Notes: generated by a model not told the origin, from the letters alone. Positions 8,386 through 17,470 are shown, counted from the stretch's first letter. The stretch: DNA of 64,000 bases from Gammaproteobacteria bacterium (GCA_018828385.1 JAHJVE010000006.1:88503-152502), one strand, 5' to 3'. Made by a program: numbers and translations.

Positions 8386-9651
8386 GTGCCGTTCGGCTTC
8401 TACATCATCATGGCCGCGCAGTTTTTTTCCGCGCTGGCCGACAACGCCCTGCTCATTGCCGCCATCGCCGCCCTGCGCGAGATGCAGGCGCCGGCTGAAT
8501 ACGAACCGCTGCTCAAGACCTTCTTCACCGTTTCCTACGTAGTCCTTGCCGCCTTCGTCGGCGCCTTCGCTGACTCGATGCCCAAGGGCCGGGTCATGCT
8601 GATCAGCAACGGCATCAAGATCATCGGCTGCAGCATGATGTTCTTCGGCGCCCATCCGCTGCTCGCCTACGCCGTCGTCGGCCTCGGCGCTGCCGCCTAC
8701 TCGCCGGCCAAGTACGGCATCCTGACCGAATACCTGCCGCATCGCCTGCTCGTCGTCGCCAACGGCTGGATCGAGGGTCTGACCGTCGGTGCCATCATCC
8801 TCGGCGTCGTCATCGGCGGCACCCTGATCCGCCCGGAAATCGCCCAGCACCTGCTCGCCTTTGATTTCCCGCTGATCGACACCGGCGTCGACAGCATCGG
8901 CGAAATGGCCCTGTCGGTCGTCGCCGTGCTCTACATTTTCGCCGCCCTGTTCAATCTCTACATCCCCGACACCGGCGTCGACCACAAGGCGCTCAAGAAG
9001 AACCCGATCTTCCTGATCCACGAATTCAATCACTGCCTGACGCTGCTCTGGCGCGACCGTCTCGGCCAGATCTCGCTGGCCGTCACCACGCTGTTCTGGG
9101 GCGCCGGCGCGACGCTGCAGTTCATCGTCATCAAGTGGTCAGAAACCGCGCTTGGCCTCGGTCTGTCGAAAGCCTCGATGCTCCAGGGCGTCGTCGCCGT
9201 CGGCGTCGCCGTCGGCGCCATCATGGCCGCCAAGTTCATCACCCTGCGCAAGTCGGTCCGCGTCATCCCGCTCGGCATCGCCATGGGCCTCATCGTGCTG
9301 GTCATGAACTTCGTGCATGAATTGTGGCTGGCCGTGCCGCTGCTCATCCTCATCGGTGGCCTGTCCGGCTTCTTCGTCGTGCCGATGAACGCCCTGCTCC
9401 AGCACCGCGGCCACATCCTGATGGGCGCCGGCCACTCGATCGCCGTCCAGAACTTCAACGAAAACATCTCGATCCTGATCATGACCGGGCTGTACTACGT
9501 GATGGTCAAGATGGATCTGTCGATCTACTGGGTCGTCACCCTGTTCGGGCTGTTCGTCAGCGGCCTGATGTACCTGATCCGCCAGCGCCACATCGAGAAC
9601 CAGAAGCAGCAGGACGACGTCCAGCATCTCGACGATTCGCCGTTCCACTGA
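8386..9651 (+). CDS. lplT: lysophospholipid transporter LplT (MFS)
   Basis: A major facilitator protein of about 421 residues with some 12 membrane helices. The N-terminal IMAAQFFSALADNALLIAAI is the LplT signature. In E. coli LplT flips lysophospholipids inward for re-acylation by Aas; no aas gene is in this window. The frame is open far upstream. I chose GTG at 8386 because the family begins right at GFYxIMAAQFF; an ATG at 8296 would add 30 residues with no resemblance to the family. The ribosome site is weak. Confidence 0.87.
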   Translation: MPFGFYIIMAAQFFSALADNALLIAAIAALREMQAPAEYEPLLKTFFTVSYVVLAAFVGAFADSMPKGRVMLISNGIKIIGCSMMFFGAHPLLAYAVVGLGAAAYSPAKYGILTEYLPHRLLVVANGWIEGLTVGAIILGVVIGGTLIRPEIAQHLLAFDFPLIDTGVDSIGEMALSVVAVLYIFAALFNLYIPDTGVDHKALKKNPIFLIHEFNHCLTLLWRDRLGQISLAVTTLFWGAGATLQFIVIKWSETALGLGLSKASMLQGVVAVGVAVGAIMAAKFITLRKSVRVIPLGIAMGLIVLVMNFVHELWLAVPLLILIGGLSGFFVVPMNALLQHRGHILMGAGHSIAVQNFNENISILIMTGLYYVMVKMDLSIYWVVTLFGLFVSGLMYLIRQRHIENQKQQDDVQHLDDSPFH

Positions 9652-9669
9652 GACCGGCGGCCGGCATTC

Positions 9670-9705
9670 CCACGGTCAACCGGGAAAAACGGCCAAAAAT
9701 GAAAT
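9670..9705 (-). repeat. dispersed 35-bp element, copy 4
   Basis: CCACGGTCAACCGGGAAAAA then CGGCCAAAAATGAAAT, close to the consensus, in the convergent gap between lplT and udg. Confidence 0.8.
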
Positions 9706-9718
9706 CCGCTATCGCCGC

Positions 9719-10510
9719 CTAGAACGGCAGTTCGGGCGCCGCCGCTTCGCGCAGCAAACGGCGGGCGAACAACAGGTCTTCCCAGGCCTTCGCCTTGTCC
9801 GGCAAATTGCGCAGCAGATAGGCCGGGTGATATGTCACCACCATTGGAATCCCGGCGTACTCGTAACGCTTGCCACGCAGCGAGGCCAGCGACTTGTCGT
9901 CGTGCAGCACGGCATGGACGGCCGCCTTGCCGAGCAGGACGATGATCTTCGGCTTGAGCAGCGCGATCTGTCGTTCCAGATAAGGCCAGCAGGCCGCGAT
10001 TTCGGCCGCTTCCGGCGTCCGGTTGCCGGGTGGCCGGCATTTGACTGCATTGGCGATATACACCCGGTTGCCACGCGCAATATCGAGCGAGGCGAGCATG
10101 GCGTCGAGCAGCTTGCCGGCCTGACCGACGAACGGTTCGCCTTTGACGTCCTCCTCGGCGCCCGGACCTTCGCCGATGAACAGCCAATCCGGATTGAGAT
10201 CGCCAACCCCGAGCACGGCCTGTTTGCGTTGTTCGCAGAGCGGGCAGGCACGACATTCGGCAACCTGTTTGGCCAGTTCCGGCCAGTTCAGATGATCGAC
10301 CGGCGACATCGGCCGCAGTGCAGCAGCGGGCTCCGGCCTGGCAACCGGGGCGGGTTCGTGAACGATGGCAGGCGCTTGTTCCGCTGCCGGCGCACGGGTT
10401 TCCGGTTTGGCCGCAGCCTCGCGAACTTCAACTGCCGGCTCGCTATCGCGCAACACCCAGATCGGCGTAATGCCCATCTCGACCAGCATCTGCTCGCGGC
10501 TCAGACTCAT
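9719..10510 (-). CDS. udg: family 4 uracil-DNA glycosylase
   Basis: An iron-sulfur uracil-DNA glycosylase of 263 residues that removes uracil from deaminated DNA. A Pro/Ala-rich N-terminal stretch of about 85 residues precedes the catalytic domain. Four cysteines for the 4Fe-4S cluster are visible: CRAC, the C of NAVKCRPP and the C of AACWPYL. The glycosylase motifs are GEGPGAEED, GEPFVGQAGKLLD and, near the C-terminus, TYHPAYLLR. Its ATG overlaps the rimI stop (ATGA), consistent with a tsaB-rimI-udg operon. Confidence 0.93.
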   Translation of the reverse strand: MSLSREQMLVEMGITPIWVLRDSEPAVEVREAAAKPETRAPAAEQAPAIVHEPAPVARPEPAAALRPMSPVDHLNWPELAKQVAECRACPLCEQRKQAVLGVGDLNPDWLFIGEGPGAEEDVKGEPFVGQAGKLLDAMLASLDIARGNRVYIANAVKCRPPGNRTPEAAEIAACWPYLERQIALLKPKIIVLLGKAAVHAVLHDDKSLASLRGKRYEYAGIPMVVTYHPAYLLRNLPDKAKAWEDLLFARRLLREAAAPELPF

Positions 10511-10968
10511 GCCAATTCCTTGTCAAAAACCAGCGCATCCTCGCGCCCGATCACCGCCGGATAATAGCCTTTGCGCAGGCCGATCTGCTGAAATCCGAAG
10601 TGACGATAGAGTTCGACGGCCCGCTCGTTTGACGGCCGGACTTCGAGAAACAACTTGCTGGCGCCCCCGAGCCGGGCGCACTCCATGGCATGGCGGAGCA
10701 TTCGCGCCCCGTAGCCCTGCCCCTGGTAACGCTTGCAGATGCCGATGGTCAGCAGATGCGCCTCGTCGATGACGCGCATGACCACCGAAAAACCGATCAG
10801 CTCGCCGCCGACGCGCAGCACCCAGACGCTGTAGCCGGCGGTCAGCGAATCAGCAAAATTGCCGCGCGACCAGGGAAAGGTTTGCAGCGTCGCTTCAAGC
10901 GCCGCCACCGCATCGAGGTCGCGCTCGTTCATCGGAAAAAACTCGGCCGGAATGCTCAAGGCGCTCAA
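10507..10968 (-). CDS. rimI: ribosomal protein S18 alanine N-acetyltransferase RimI
   Basis: A GNAT acetyltransferase of 153 residues if it starts at TTG 10968, or 141 if it starts at ATG 10932. The acetyl-CoA loop is visible as KRYQGQGYGARML, followed by EVRPSNERAVELYRHFGF. The TTG start gives the usual extra N-terminal residues (SALSIPAEFF) and has GAGG about 8 bases upstream. Both that start and that ribosome site lie in the terminal repeat of the adjacent MITE-like element. It overlaps udg by 4 bases. Confidence 0.9.
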   Translation of the reverse strand: MSALSIPAEFFPMNERDLDAVAALEATLQTFPWSRGNFADSLTAGYSVWVLRVGGELIGFSVVMRVIDEAHLLTIGICKRYQGQGYGARMLRHAMECARLGGASKLFLEVRPSNERAVELYRHFGFQQIGLRKGYYPAVIGREDALVFDKELA

Positions 10969-11205
10969 CCTTGAAACCTCAGTTGAACGCGGCTGATGGT
11001 GCATCTGGGTGGGATGGCCGGCGCGAAGCGACGACGCGGCAGGCTCATGCCTGCAAGGAGGAGCGACAAAGCCGGACGCCCGACCAGATGTGCCTGCGGC
11101 CGCGTAGCGCTGGCACCCAACTGATGAATCGCCTTGAAGGTACAAAGGTTAGTAGTCATGCGGCCAGCCAGAGATGAATAAGCGGTCAACTGAGGTTTCA
11201 AGGTT
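10967..11205. mobile_element. MITE-like element with 24-bp terminal inverted repeats
   Basis: The ends are AACCTTGAAACCTCAGTTGA plus ACGC on the left (10967-10990) and its inverse with one mismatch on the right (11182-11205). The 239-bp body has no credible gene. It has internal symmetry: GCAGGC-TCAT-GCCTGC near 11040, and a longer imperfect stem pairing the CATCTGG...GCCGGC region near 11005 with the GCCGG...CCAGATG region near 11080. No clear target duplication is visible. It sits between tsaB and rimI; the right end supplies one base of the tsaB stop and the left end overlaps the putative rimI start. Confidence 0.65.
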
Positions 11206-11894
11206 TAAGCCCGCCCGCCTTCGCTGAGTCGTTCGGCCACCGTTTTGGCGACCTTGTCGCGGATGTAAAGCGGCGCCGCCAGCGCAGCGTCGATGCCCTC
11301 GCCACGGGCAGCGCGCGGTGCGGCGAGCCGGACAACGGCGGCTGCGGTCGGCAGGATGCCGGCTTGGACAGGGATGCCGGCAGCGTCAAGACGCCCGGCC
11401 AGGACCGGATAGGCGACGATGGCATTGCCGCAGGCAACCCAGCCCGGCTCGCCAGGCAGCAAGACGGCATCCGGGGCGGAAACGCGAATTTCGCCAAGCA
11501 GGCGATAAACACCGTCGATCAATTGATAGCTGCCCGAATAAACCTCGCCCATGCGCGCATCGAGCAGGGCCAGCACGCGCTCGCCGCCGGCTTGCGCCGC
11601 CATCGTTTCGAGGCTGCTTACCGGCACCAGCGGCAGATTGGCGGCCACCGCCAGCCCCTGCGCCGCGCCGCAGGCGACGCGCAAACCGGTGAAGGCGCCG
11701 GGGCCGACGCCAAAGGCAATGGCGTCGAGCTGGCCGACCTTGAGGCCCGCTTCGGCCAGCAACTCGCGGACGAGCGGCAACAAGGTTTCGGAGTGCGAGC
11801 GGCCCGTCGGGCAGATGCGTTCGGACACGCCCCCATCGCGCCAGAGCGCACAGGAGCCAAGTTCAGTCGATGTTTCGAGAGCGAGAATCTGCAT
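11205..11894 (-). CDS. tsaB: tRNA threonylcarbamoyladenosine protein TsaB
   Basis: TsaB, 229 residues, partner of TsaD and TsaE in making t6A37 of ANN-decoding tRNAs. The ASKHA-fold N-terminus ILALETSTELGSCAL and the motif GVGPGAFTGLRV are diagnostic. I use ATG 11894 because the longer frame only adds an unrelated Pro-rich stretch. It lies 38 bases after the small LPPEERR-repeat gene and is separated from rimI by the MITE-like element. Its final stop codon touches the element end. Confidence 0.94.
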   Translation of the reverse strand: MQILALETSTELGSCALWRDGGVSERICPTGRSHSETLLPLVRELLAEAGLKVGQLDAIAFGVGPGAFTGLRVACGAAQGLAVAANLPLVPVSSLETMAAQAGGERVLALLDARMGEVYSGSYQLIDGVYRLLGEIRVSAPDAVLLPGEPGWVACGNAIVAYPVLAGRLDAAGIPVQAGILPTAAAVVRLAAPRAARGEGIDAALAAPLYIRDKVAKTVAERLSEGGRA

Positions 11895-11932
11895 GGGCCG
11901 GCATTTTACCGGAGGCGCGGCCGGCCCGGGTT

Positions 11933-12235
11933 TCAATCTCGGCGCCGGCTCCGGCCATCGGCGCGCCGCTTGCGCAACTCGCCATCGTGCCAGGCGCGTT
12001 GCTCGCGCATGTCATCACGCAGTTGGCGCCGCTCATCGGGCGGCAGGTCGCGCCAGCGCGGCCGCTCGTCATCGCGGCGCAATGACCGCTCCTGCTGCCA
12101 GTGCTCGCGCATCTGCTGGCGCAACTGGCGCCGCTCTTCCGGCGGCAGGTCGCGCCAGCCGGCCTGCGCCCAGACGCCACCGGCCGAGCCAAGCAGGCTC
12201 AGCAGCAACACGGCAAGGGCGAAAAGACGTTTCAT
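11933..12235 (-). CDS. small exported protein with two LPPEERR repeats
   Basis: A 100-residue protein with a signal peptide (MKRLFALAVLLLSLLGSAGG, cleavage near VWAQA). The mature part is very Arg-rich and holds two near-identical repeats, WRDLPPEERRQLRQQMREH and WRDLPPDERRQLRDDMREQ. This resembles DUF3106-like periplasmic proteins and, loosely, the LTxxQ motifs of CpxP/Spy-type proteins. Function unknown. It is upstream of tsaB and divergent from the OmpR-type regulator gene, which might control it. Confidence 0.7.
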   Translation of the reverse strand: MKRLFALAVLLLSLLGSAGGVWAQAGWRDLPPEERRQLRQQMREHWQQERSLRRDDERPRWRDLPPDERRQLRDDMREQRAWHDGELRKRRADGRSRRRD

Positions 12236-12394
12236 GGCAGGCGCTACGACAGGCGTTTCAGATGCCACCATTGTCTACGTGGCGGCGCCGGTCGCTCATC
12301 TCGAAATGTAAGAATATGTTTCCCGGCCACCTTCCGACAATCCTTGTTACCATTTCCGGCATTCCATACAAGGTCCATCTGTATTCTTGCCAGC

Positions 12395-13123
12395 ATGAAC
12401 GAACAACACCAACACATTCTCGTCGTCGATGACGACGCCCGTCTGCGTGACCTGCTCGTCCGCTACCTCGGCGAACAGGGCTTCGCCGTCAAGGCTGCCG
12501 CCGACGGCCTGCAGATGGACAAGCTGCGCGCCCGCGAGCACTACCACCTGATCGTCCTCGACCTCATGATGCCGGGTGAAGACGGCCTGACCATCTGCCG
12601 CCGCCTGCGCGGCCAGGGGGACAGGACGCCGATCATCATGCTGACCGCCAAGGGCGACGAGATTGACCGCATCGTCGGCCTCGAAATGGGCGCCGACGAC
12701 TACCTGCCCAAACCCTTCAACCCGCGCGAACTGCTCGCCCGCATCCACGCCGTCCTGCGCCGCCAGGGCAGCAAGCCGCCCGGCGCGCCGGAAGACGACC
12801 AGGAAAAGATCACTTTCGGCAACATCGAAGTCGATCTCGCCGCCCGCACGCTGACCCGCGGGGACGAATTGCAAGCCCTGACCACCGGCGAGTTCGCCGT
12901 GCTCAAGGTATTGCTCCAGCACCCGCGCCAGCCGCTGTCGCGCGACAAGCTCATGACCCTGGCCCGTGGCCGCGAACAAGGGCCGTTCGACCGCGCCATC
13001 GACGTCCAGGTTTCCCGCCTGCGCAAACTCATCGAAGCCGATCCGGCCCAGCCGCGCTACCTGCAGACAGTCTGGGGCTTCGGCTACGTCTTCGTGCCGG
13101 ACGGCGCTGCAGCCAAGGAATGA
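12395..13123 (+). CDS. ompR: OmpR-family response regulator
   Basis: A 242-residue response regulator: receiver domain with acidic pocket DDD (12-14), phospho-acceptor D56 in VLDLMMPGEDG, and the switch lysine in LPKPFNP, then a winged-helix DNA-binding domain (about 135-240). ATG 12395 starts at MNEQHQHILVVDDD. Its TGA overlaps the ATG of the sensor kinase. OmpR is the closest family, but the regulon in this organism is not known from the sequence. Confidence 0.92.
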   Translation: MNEQHQHILVVDDDARLRDLLVRYLGEQGFAVKAAADGLQMDKLRAREHYHLIVLDLMMPGEDGLTICRRLRGQGDRTPIIMLTAKGDEIDRIVGLEMGADDYLPKPFNPRELLARIHAVLRRQGSKPPGAPEDDQEKITFGNIEVDLAARTLTRGDELQALTTGEFAVLKVLLQHPRQPLSRDKLMTLARGREQGPFDRAIDVQVSRLRKLIEADPAQPRYLQTVWGFGYVFVPDGAAAKE

Positions 13124-14421
13124 TGCCGCGCACGCTGCTGGCGCGCACCTTCATGCTGCTCGCCATGCTGGTTCTGCTGACCACGGCGGGCTGGCTCAGC
13201 TTGTTTCGCTACATCGACGCCGAACCACGGGCGCGGGAAATTGCCCAACTGGCGGCGTCGGCCGTCAATCTGATCCGCGCCTCGCTGTTTGCCGCGGCGC
13301 CGGACAAGCGTCTGGGCCTGTTCACCGAATTCTCGACGCGTGAAGGCGTTCGTCTGCTGCCGGCAGAACCGGAGGACAAAATTGAGGCGATGCCCGATTC
13401 GCGTTTTTTCCGGCTACTGCAGAGAGAATTGAACGCCCGCCTCGGCGATCACACGCGAATTGCCGCCAGCGTCGACGGCGTGCCCGGCTTCTGGGTCAGT
13501 TTCCGCCTCGACGATGCCGACGAGGAAGAATACTGGCTGGTCCTGCCGCGCGAGCGGGCGACGCGCGATTTCGCCCGCCACTGGCTGGCCTGGGGTCTGC
13601 TTGCCGTGGTCCTGGCCCTGGCAGTCGCCTGGCTCATCGCCTCGCGCATCAGCCGCCCGCTCAAGGCCATGGCCAGATCGGCCGAGGCGGTCGGCCGCGG
13701 CCAGACACCGGCGCCGCTGCCGGAGGATGGCGCTGAGGAACTGAGTCGTCTGGCCGTCGCCTTCAACACCATGGCTGCCGATCTCGAACGCCACGAAAAG
13801 GACAGGTCCGAAGTGCTGGCCGGCATCTCCCACGACCTGCGCACGCCGCTCACCCGGCTGCGACTGGAGGCCGAAATGAGTGTTGCCGATAGCGCCCGTC
13901 AGGCTGTGGTGGCCGACATCGAGCAGATGGAGGCGGTGATTTCCCAGTTCATGGATTACGCCCGAACGGAGTCAGGCGAGGCCGCCGTGGCGACCGATCT
14001 TGGCGCCCTGCTGTCGAGCATTGCCGAGCGTCAGCGCTCCGTTGGCCACGCGCTGACTGCGGTGATCGAGACGCTGCCGGAAATAGTGCTGCGCCCGAAG
14101 GCGATCACCCGCGCCGTGACCAATCTGATCGACAACGCCGTCAAATACGGCGGCGGCGAGATCACTTTGTCGGCTGCTACGGTCGACGGGGAAATTTGGC
14201 TGGAAATCAAGGATCGCGGTCCCGGTGTGCCGGCAGACGAGATCGAACGCCTGAAACGCCCCTTCACCCGGCTCGAGAACGCCCGTACCGATGCGACGGG
14301 GACCGGGCTCGGACTGGCCATCGTCGAGCGTATCGCCCGTCTGCATGAAGGACGGCTCGATCTGCTGCCCAATCCTGGTGGCGGCCTGCTCGTTCGCCTG
14401 GTCCTGCCGATCAGGCCCTGA
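13120..14421 (+). CDS. envZ: EnvZ-type sensor histidine kinase
   Basis: A 433-residue inner-membrane sensor kinase. Helices near 8-28 and 150-172 flank a periplasmic sensor of about 120 residues. HAMP, dimerisation domain with H238 in ISHDLRTPLTRL, and an ATPase domain follow (N box LIDNAVKYGG, G1 DRGPGV, G2 GTGLGLAIV). It is coupled to the OmpR gene by ATGA and overlaps thpR tail-to-tail by 11 bases. The symbol rests on pairing and domain order. Confidence 0.87.
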   Translation: MMPRTLLARTFMLLAMLVLLTTAGWLSLFRYIDAEPRAREIAQLAASAVNLIRASLFAAAPDKRLGLFTEFSTREGVRLLPAEPEDKIEAMPDSRFFRLLQRELNARLGDHTRIAASVDGVPGFWVSFRLDDADEEEYWLVLPRERATRDFARHWLAWGLLAVVLALAVAWLIASRISRPLKAMARSAEAVGRGQTPAPLPEDGAEELSRLAVAFNTMAADLERHEKDRSEVLAGISHDLRTPLTRLRLEAEMSVADSARQAVVADIEQMEAVISQFMDYARTESGEAAVATDLGALLSSIAERQRSVGHALTAVIETLPEIVLRPKAITRAVTNLIDNAVKYGGGEITLSAATVDGEIWLEIKDRGPGVPADEIERLKRPFTRLENARTDATGTGLGLAIVERIARLHEGRLDLLPNPGGGLLVRLVLPIRP

Positions 14422-15007
14422 GGCCTGCGGTCAGCGGGAATTCGCCAATAATCCGGTAGGACGAGCCGAGTTCGGTCAGCGTCGAACGCACCAGCACGAA
14501 ACGCTCGTTGTGCCAGGTCAGCGATTCAATCGACGGCAGAGGATGGCTTGCCGACGGCGCAGTTGCCTCCGGTACGCGGCGGACCAGCGTGACATGGGGC
14601 ACGAAATCGCGGCCCTCGCCGCCGACCCTGAATCCGGCCCGCGCCAGAGCCTGGCGCAATTGCCTCGAAAGCGTGGCCAACGAAGCCGATGGCGCCTGGC
14701 ATCCAGCCCACAGCAAATGGTTATGCGACCAGAAACCGAGCTCGTCGACGTTGATGGCGAATGGCTCGGCGCGAACTTCGCAGGCGGCCGCCGACAATTC
14801 AGGCAGACGCGCTTCGGGAACGTTGCCGAGAAAGGCCAGCGTCAGATGGATGGTGTCGCGCCGGGTGGCGCGGCCGCCGAACGACAGGGCACTGTCGTGG
14901 GCGATGTCGCCGAGCCGGTCGGCGACTTCCGGCACAGGCCAGAGGGCGAAGAAAACTCTGGCCGTGGCCGGTTTGGCTTGCTTCTGGGTTCGGCGTTCAG
15001 CCGACAC
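14411..15007 (-). CDS. thpR: RNA 2',3'-cyclic phosphodiesterase ThpR (LigT)
   Basis: A 198-residue 2H phosphoesterase. The two catalytic HxTx motifs are HLTL (in [11 protein letters not shown]) and HVTL (in [10 protein letters not shown]). Members hydrolyse RNA 2',3'-cyclic phosphodiesters and can ligate tRNA halves in vitro. The start at 15007 overlaps the ispF 3' end by 11 bases, so it is probably the last gene of ispD-ispF-thpR. Its 3' end overlaps the sensor kinase gene. Confidence 0.9.
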   Translation of the reverse strand: MSAERRTQKQAKPATARVFFALWPVPEVADRLGDIAHDSALSFGGRATRRDTIHLTLAFLGNVPEARLPELSAAACEVRAEPFAINVDELGFWSHNHLLWAGCQAPSASLATLSRQLRQALARAGFRVGGEGRDFVPHVTLVRRVPEATAPSASHPLPSIESLTWHNERFVLVRSTLTELGSSYRIIGEFPLTAGLRA

Positions 15008-15479
15008 GTTCCACCAGCGCGATGGCCTGCGCCTCGATGGCTTCCTCGCGGCCGAGATAGCCGAGGCGCTCGTTGGTCTTGCCCTTGATGTTCACGCAGT
15101 CGGCCGCGATGCCGAGATCGGCGGCGACGTTGGCAACCATCGCCGCGGAATTCGGGGCGAGCTTGGGCTGCTGGGCGATCAGCGTCGCGTCGACATTGAC
15201 CGGCCGCCAGCCGCGTTCGGCCAGCAGGGCGACGGCGGCGCGGAGCAGGACGCGGCTGTCGGCACCCTTGTAGCGCGGATCGGTATCGGGAAAATGCCGG
15301 CCGATGTCGCCGAGCCCGACGGCGCCGAGCAGCGCGTCGGTGATAGCGTGAAGCAGCGCATCGGCGTCAGAATGGCCGAGCAAGCCGGTTGGGTGGGGAA
15401 TCTCGACGCCACCAAGGATCAGTTTGCGGCCTTCGACCAGTTGGTGCACATCGTAGCCCTGCCCGACGCGGAAATTCAT
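14997..15479 (-). CDS. ispF: 2-C-methyl-D-erythritol 2,4-cyclodiphosphate synthase
   Basis: IspF, 160 residues, the fifth step of the MEP isoprenoid pathway. Zinc ligands D10 and H12 lie in GQGYDVHQL, and the third His in [13 protein letters not shown]. The C-terminal [11 protein letters not shown] is conserved. ATG overlaps the ispD stop (ATGA), as is common for this pair. Confidence 0.97.
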   Translation of the reverse strand: MNFRVGQGYDVHQLVEGRKLILGGVEIPHPTGLLGHSDADALLHAITDALLGAVGLGDIGRHFPDTDPRYKGADSRVLLRAAVALLAERGWRPVNVDATLIAQQPKLAPNSAAMVANVAADLGIAADCVNIKGKTNERLGYLGREEAIEAQAIALVERVG

Positions 15480-16162
15480 TTTCTAGCCCTCAGAATCATG
15501 GCGGCCAAGGCGAGGTCGGCCGGATAGGTAACTTTCAGATTGGTCGAATCGCCGCGCACGAGTTTCGGCTTGAGGCCCATGGCCTCGATGGCACCGGCTT
15601 CGTCGGTGACGGCCATTTCATTTTTGAGCGATTTTTCCAGTTGACCGTAGCGAAACATCTGCGGCGTCTGCGCTTGCCACAAACCATCGCGCGGTTCGGT
15701 GGCAGCGACGCGCTGCTCGGCATCGGCCCGCTTGATGGTATCGGCAACCGGCACGGCGAGGATGCCGCCGACCGGATCGTCGGCCAACTCGGCGAACAGC
15801 GCCTCGAGCATGGCAGCCGACAGGCAGGGCCGCGCTGCGTCGTGCACGAGAATCCAGTCATCGTCGGTAGCAACCATCGCCGCGGCACGCAAACCGTTGC
15901 TCACGCTTTCTGCCCGCGTCGCCCCGCCACAGCGCACCGTTTCGAGCTTGGGACCGAGTTCGCTCCAGTCGAAGCGCGGCCACCACGGGTCATCCGGGGC
16001 CAGCACGACCCACACCCGTTCGATGTCCGGACAGGCCGTCAAAGCCTTCAAGGTGTGGAAAATCAGCGGGCGACCGAGCAGGTCGAGATACTGTTTCGGC
16101 TTCTCGCTGCCGAAGCGGGAACCGCTGCCGGCAGCGGGAACGATTGCGTAATGGCGTGGCAT
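15476..16162 (-). CDS. ispD: 2-C-methyl-D-erythritol 4-phosphate cytidylyltransferase
   Basis: IspD, 228 residues, transfers CMP to MEP in isoprenoid synthesis. The N-terminal nucleotide-binding loop reads [11 protein letters not shown], and VHDAARP is the conserved active-site segment. A copy of the dispersed 35-bp element lies in frame ([16 protein letters not shown] region) at a place where the family normally has a short helix, so it has been accommodated without breaking the frame. Confidence 0.96.
   Translation of the reverse strand: MPRHYAIVPAAGSGSRFGSEKPKQYLDLLGRPLIFHTLKALTACPDIERVWVVLAPDDPWWPRFDWSELGPKLETVRCGGATRAESVSNGLRAAAMVATDDDWILVHDAARPCLSAAMLEALFAELADDPVGGILAVPVADTIKRADAEQRVAATEPRDGLWQAQTPQMFRYGQLEKSLKNEMAVTDEAGAIEAMGLKPKLVRGDSTNLKVTYPADLALAAMILRARK
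15615..15650 (+). repeat. dispersed 35-bp element, copy 5 (inside ispD)
   Basis: ATTTCATTTTTGAGCG then ATTTTTCCAGTTGACCGTAG. On the ispD strand it reads [12 protein letters not shown] in frame. Confidence 0.65.
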
Positions 16163-16203
16163 GGCTTAATTTTACTTAAGAACCATCGCAAAAGAGGATT
16201 CGC

Positions 16204-17460
16204 ATGAGCTTCGTGGTCCCGGAACTGGCAGCCCCCGTCGAGGCCTTTGGCACGGCGCTCGGCATCGGCCTGCTTATCGGCATGGAGCGCGAACGGCGCC
16301 CGGACGCCGCCGCCGGTCTGCGCACCTTTGCCTTGGTCGCCATGCTCGGTTGCCTGTTTGCCCTGCTCGGCGAAAAAACCGGCGGTCCCTGGGTACTTGC
16401 CGCCGGCCTGATCGTTATCTCCGGCGCCATGATCGCCTCCAATTTTTCCGCCCAGCAGGAAGAGCAATATCGCGGCTTCACCTCCGAGGCGGCGATCATC
16501 GTCACCTACGGTCTGGGTGCCGCCGTGTGGTTCGGCTATTCGACGCTGGCCGTCATGCTCGCCATCACCACTACCGTACTACTTTATTTCAAGGCCGAAT
16601 TGCGCCAGTTCAGCGAACGGACAACGCCGAAGGACATCAATTCCATCCTGCAATTTGCCGTGCTCTCGCTGGTCATCCTGCCCATTTTGCCGAGCGAGGA
16701 TTTCGGGCCGTACAACGCGATCAACCCGCGCCAGGTCTGGTACATGGTCGTCCTGATCTCTGGTCTTGCCCTGTCCGGCTACCTCGCCCTGCGCATCGTC
16801 GGCGCCCGCCACGGCGCGGCCCTGCTCGGCATTTTTGGCGGATTGGCCTCGTCGACCGCAACGACCATGATGTTTTCCCGCCACGCCCGCGACCATGCCG
16901 ACCTCATCCACATGTCGGCCATCGTCATCCTGATCGCCAACGTCATGGTCATGATCCGCCTCTGGCTGGTCGCCAGCGTCGTCGCCCCCACCCTGGCCAC
17001 CCAGATCGCCATCGTTTTCGCCTGCGGCATCGTGCCCGGCGTGGCCATGGCGCTGTATCGCTGGAAAGTACTCAGCGACGCCGGAGACTTGCCGATGCCG
17101 GAAGTCAAGAACCCGACTGAAATGCGCACCGCCGTTTCCTTCGGCCTGCTCTACGCCGTCGTCCTGCTCGCCTCGGCCTGGCTGCAGGACATCGCCGGCA
17201 GCAGCGGCCTCTACATCGTCGCCCTGGTGTCGGGCCTGACCGATGCCGACGCCAGCGTCCTGTCCACCCTGCGCATGTTCAACCTCGACAAGGTGGTCAG
17301 TGGGGATGCCGTGATTGCCGTCACCCTCGCCCTGCTCGCCAACCTGGTCTTCAAGATCGGGCTGGTGCTCAGCATCGGCGGCGGCAAGCTGGCCCGTCAC
17401 GCCCTGCCCGGCCTGTTCGCCATCGGCGCTGGCATGGTGGCCGGGCTGATGATCATTTGA
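16204..17460 (+). CDS. MgtC/SapB-DUF4010 membrane protein
   Basis: A 418-residue polytopic membrane protein with about 12 helices. The N-terminal third resembles MgtC/SapB (GLLIGMERER followed by AAGLRTFALVAMLG), and the rest is DUF4010. The RERR...GLRTF motif is the conserved MgtC segment. Function is not established. It precedes amrB by 10 bases and is probably the first gene of the AmmeMemoRadiSam operon. An AAGAGGATT stretch gives a modest ribosome site. Confidence 0.85.
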   Translation: MSFVVPELAAPVEAFGTALGIGLLIGMERERRPDAAAGLRTFALVAMLGCLFALLGEKTGGPWVLAAGLIVISGAMIASNFSAQQEEQYRGFTSEAAIIVTYGLGAAVWFGYSTLAVMLAITTTVLLYFKAELRQFSERTTPKDINSILQFAVLSLVILPILPSEDFGPYNAINPRQVWYMVVLISGLALSGYLALRIVGARHGAALLGIFGGLASSTATTMMFSRHARDHADLIHMSAIVILIANVMVMIRLWLVASVVAPTLATQIAIVFACGIVPGVAMALYRWKVLSDAGDLPMPEVKNPTEMRTAVSFGLLYAVVLLASAWLQDIAGSSGLYIVALVSGLTDADASVLSTLRMFNLDKVVSGDAVIAVTLALLANLVFKIGLVLSIGGGKLARHALPGLFAIGAGMVAGLMII

Positions 17461-17470
17461 GGAGTCGACC

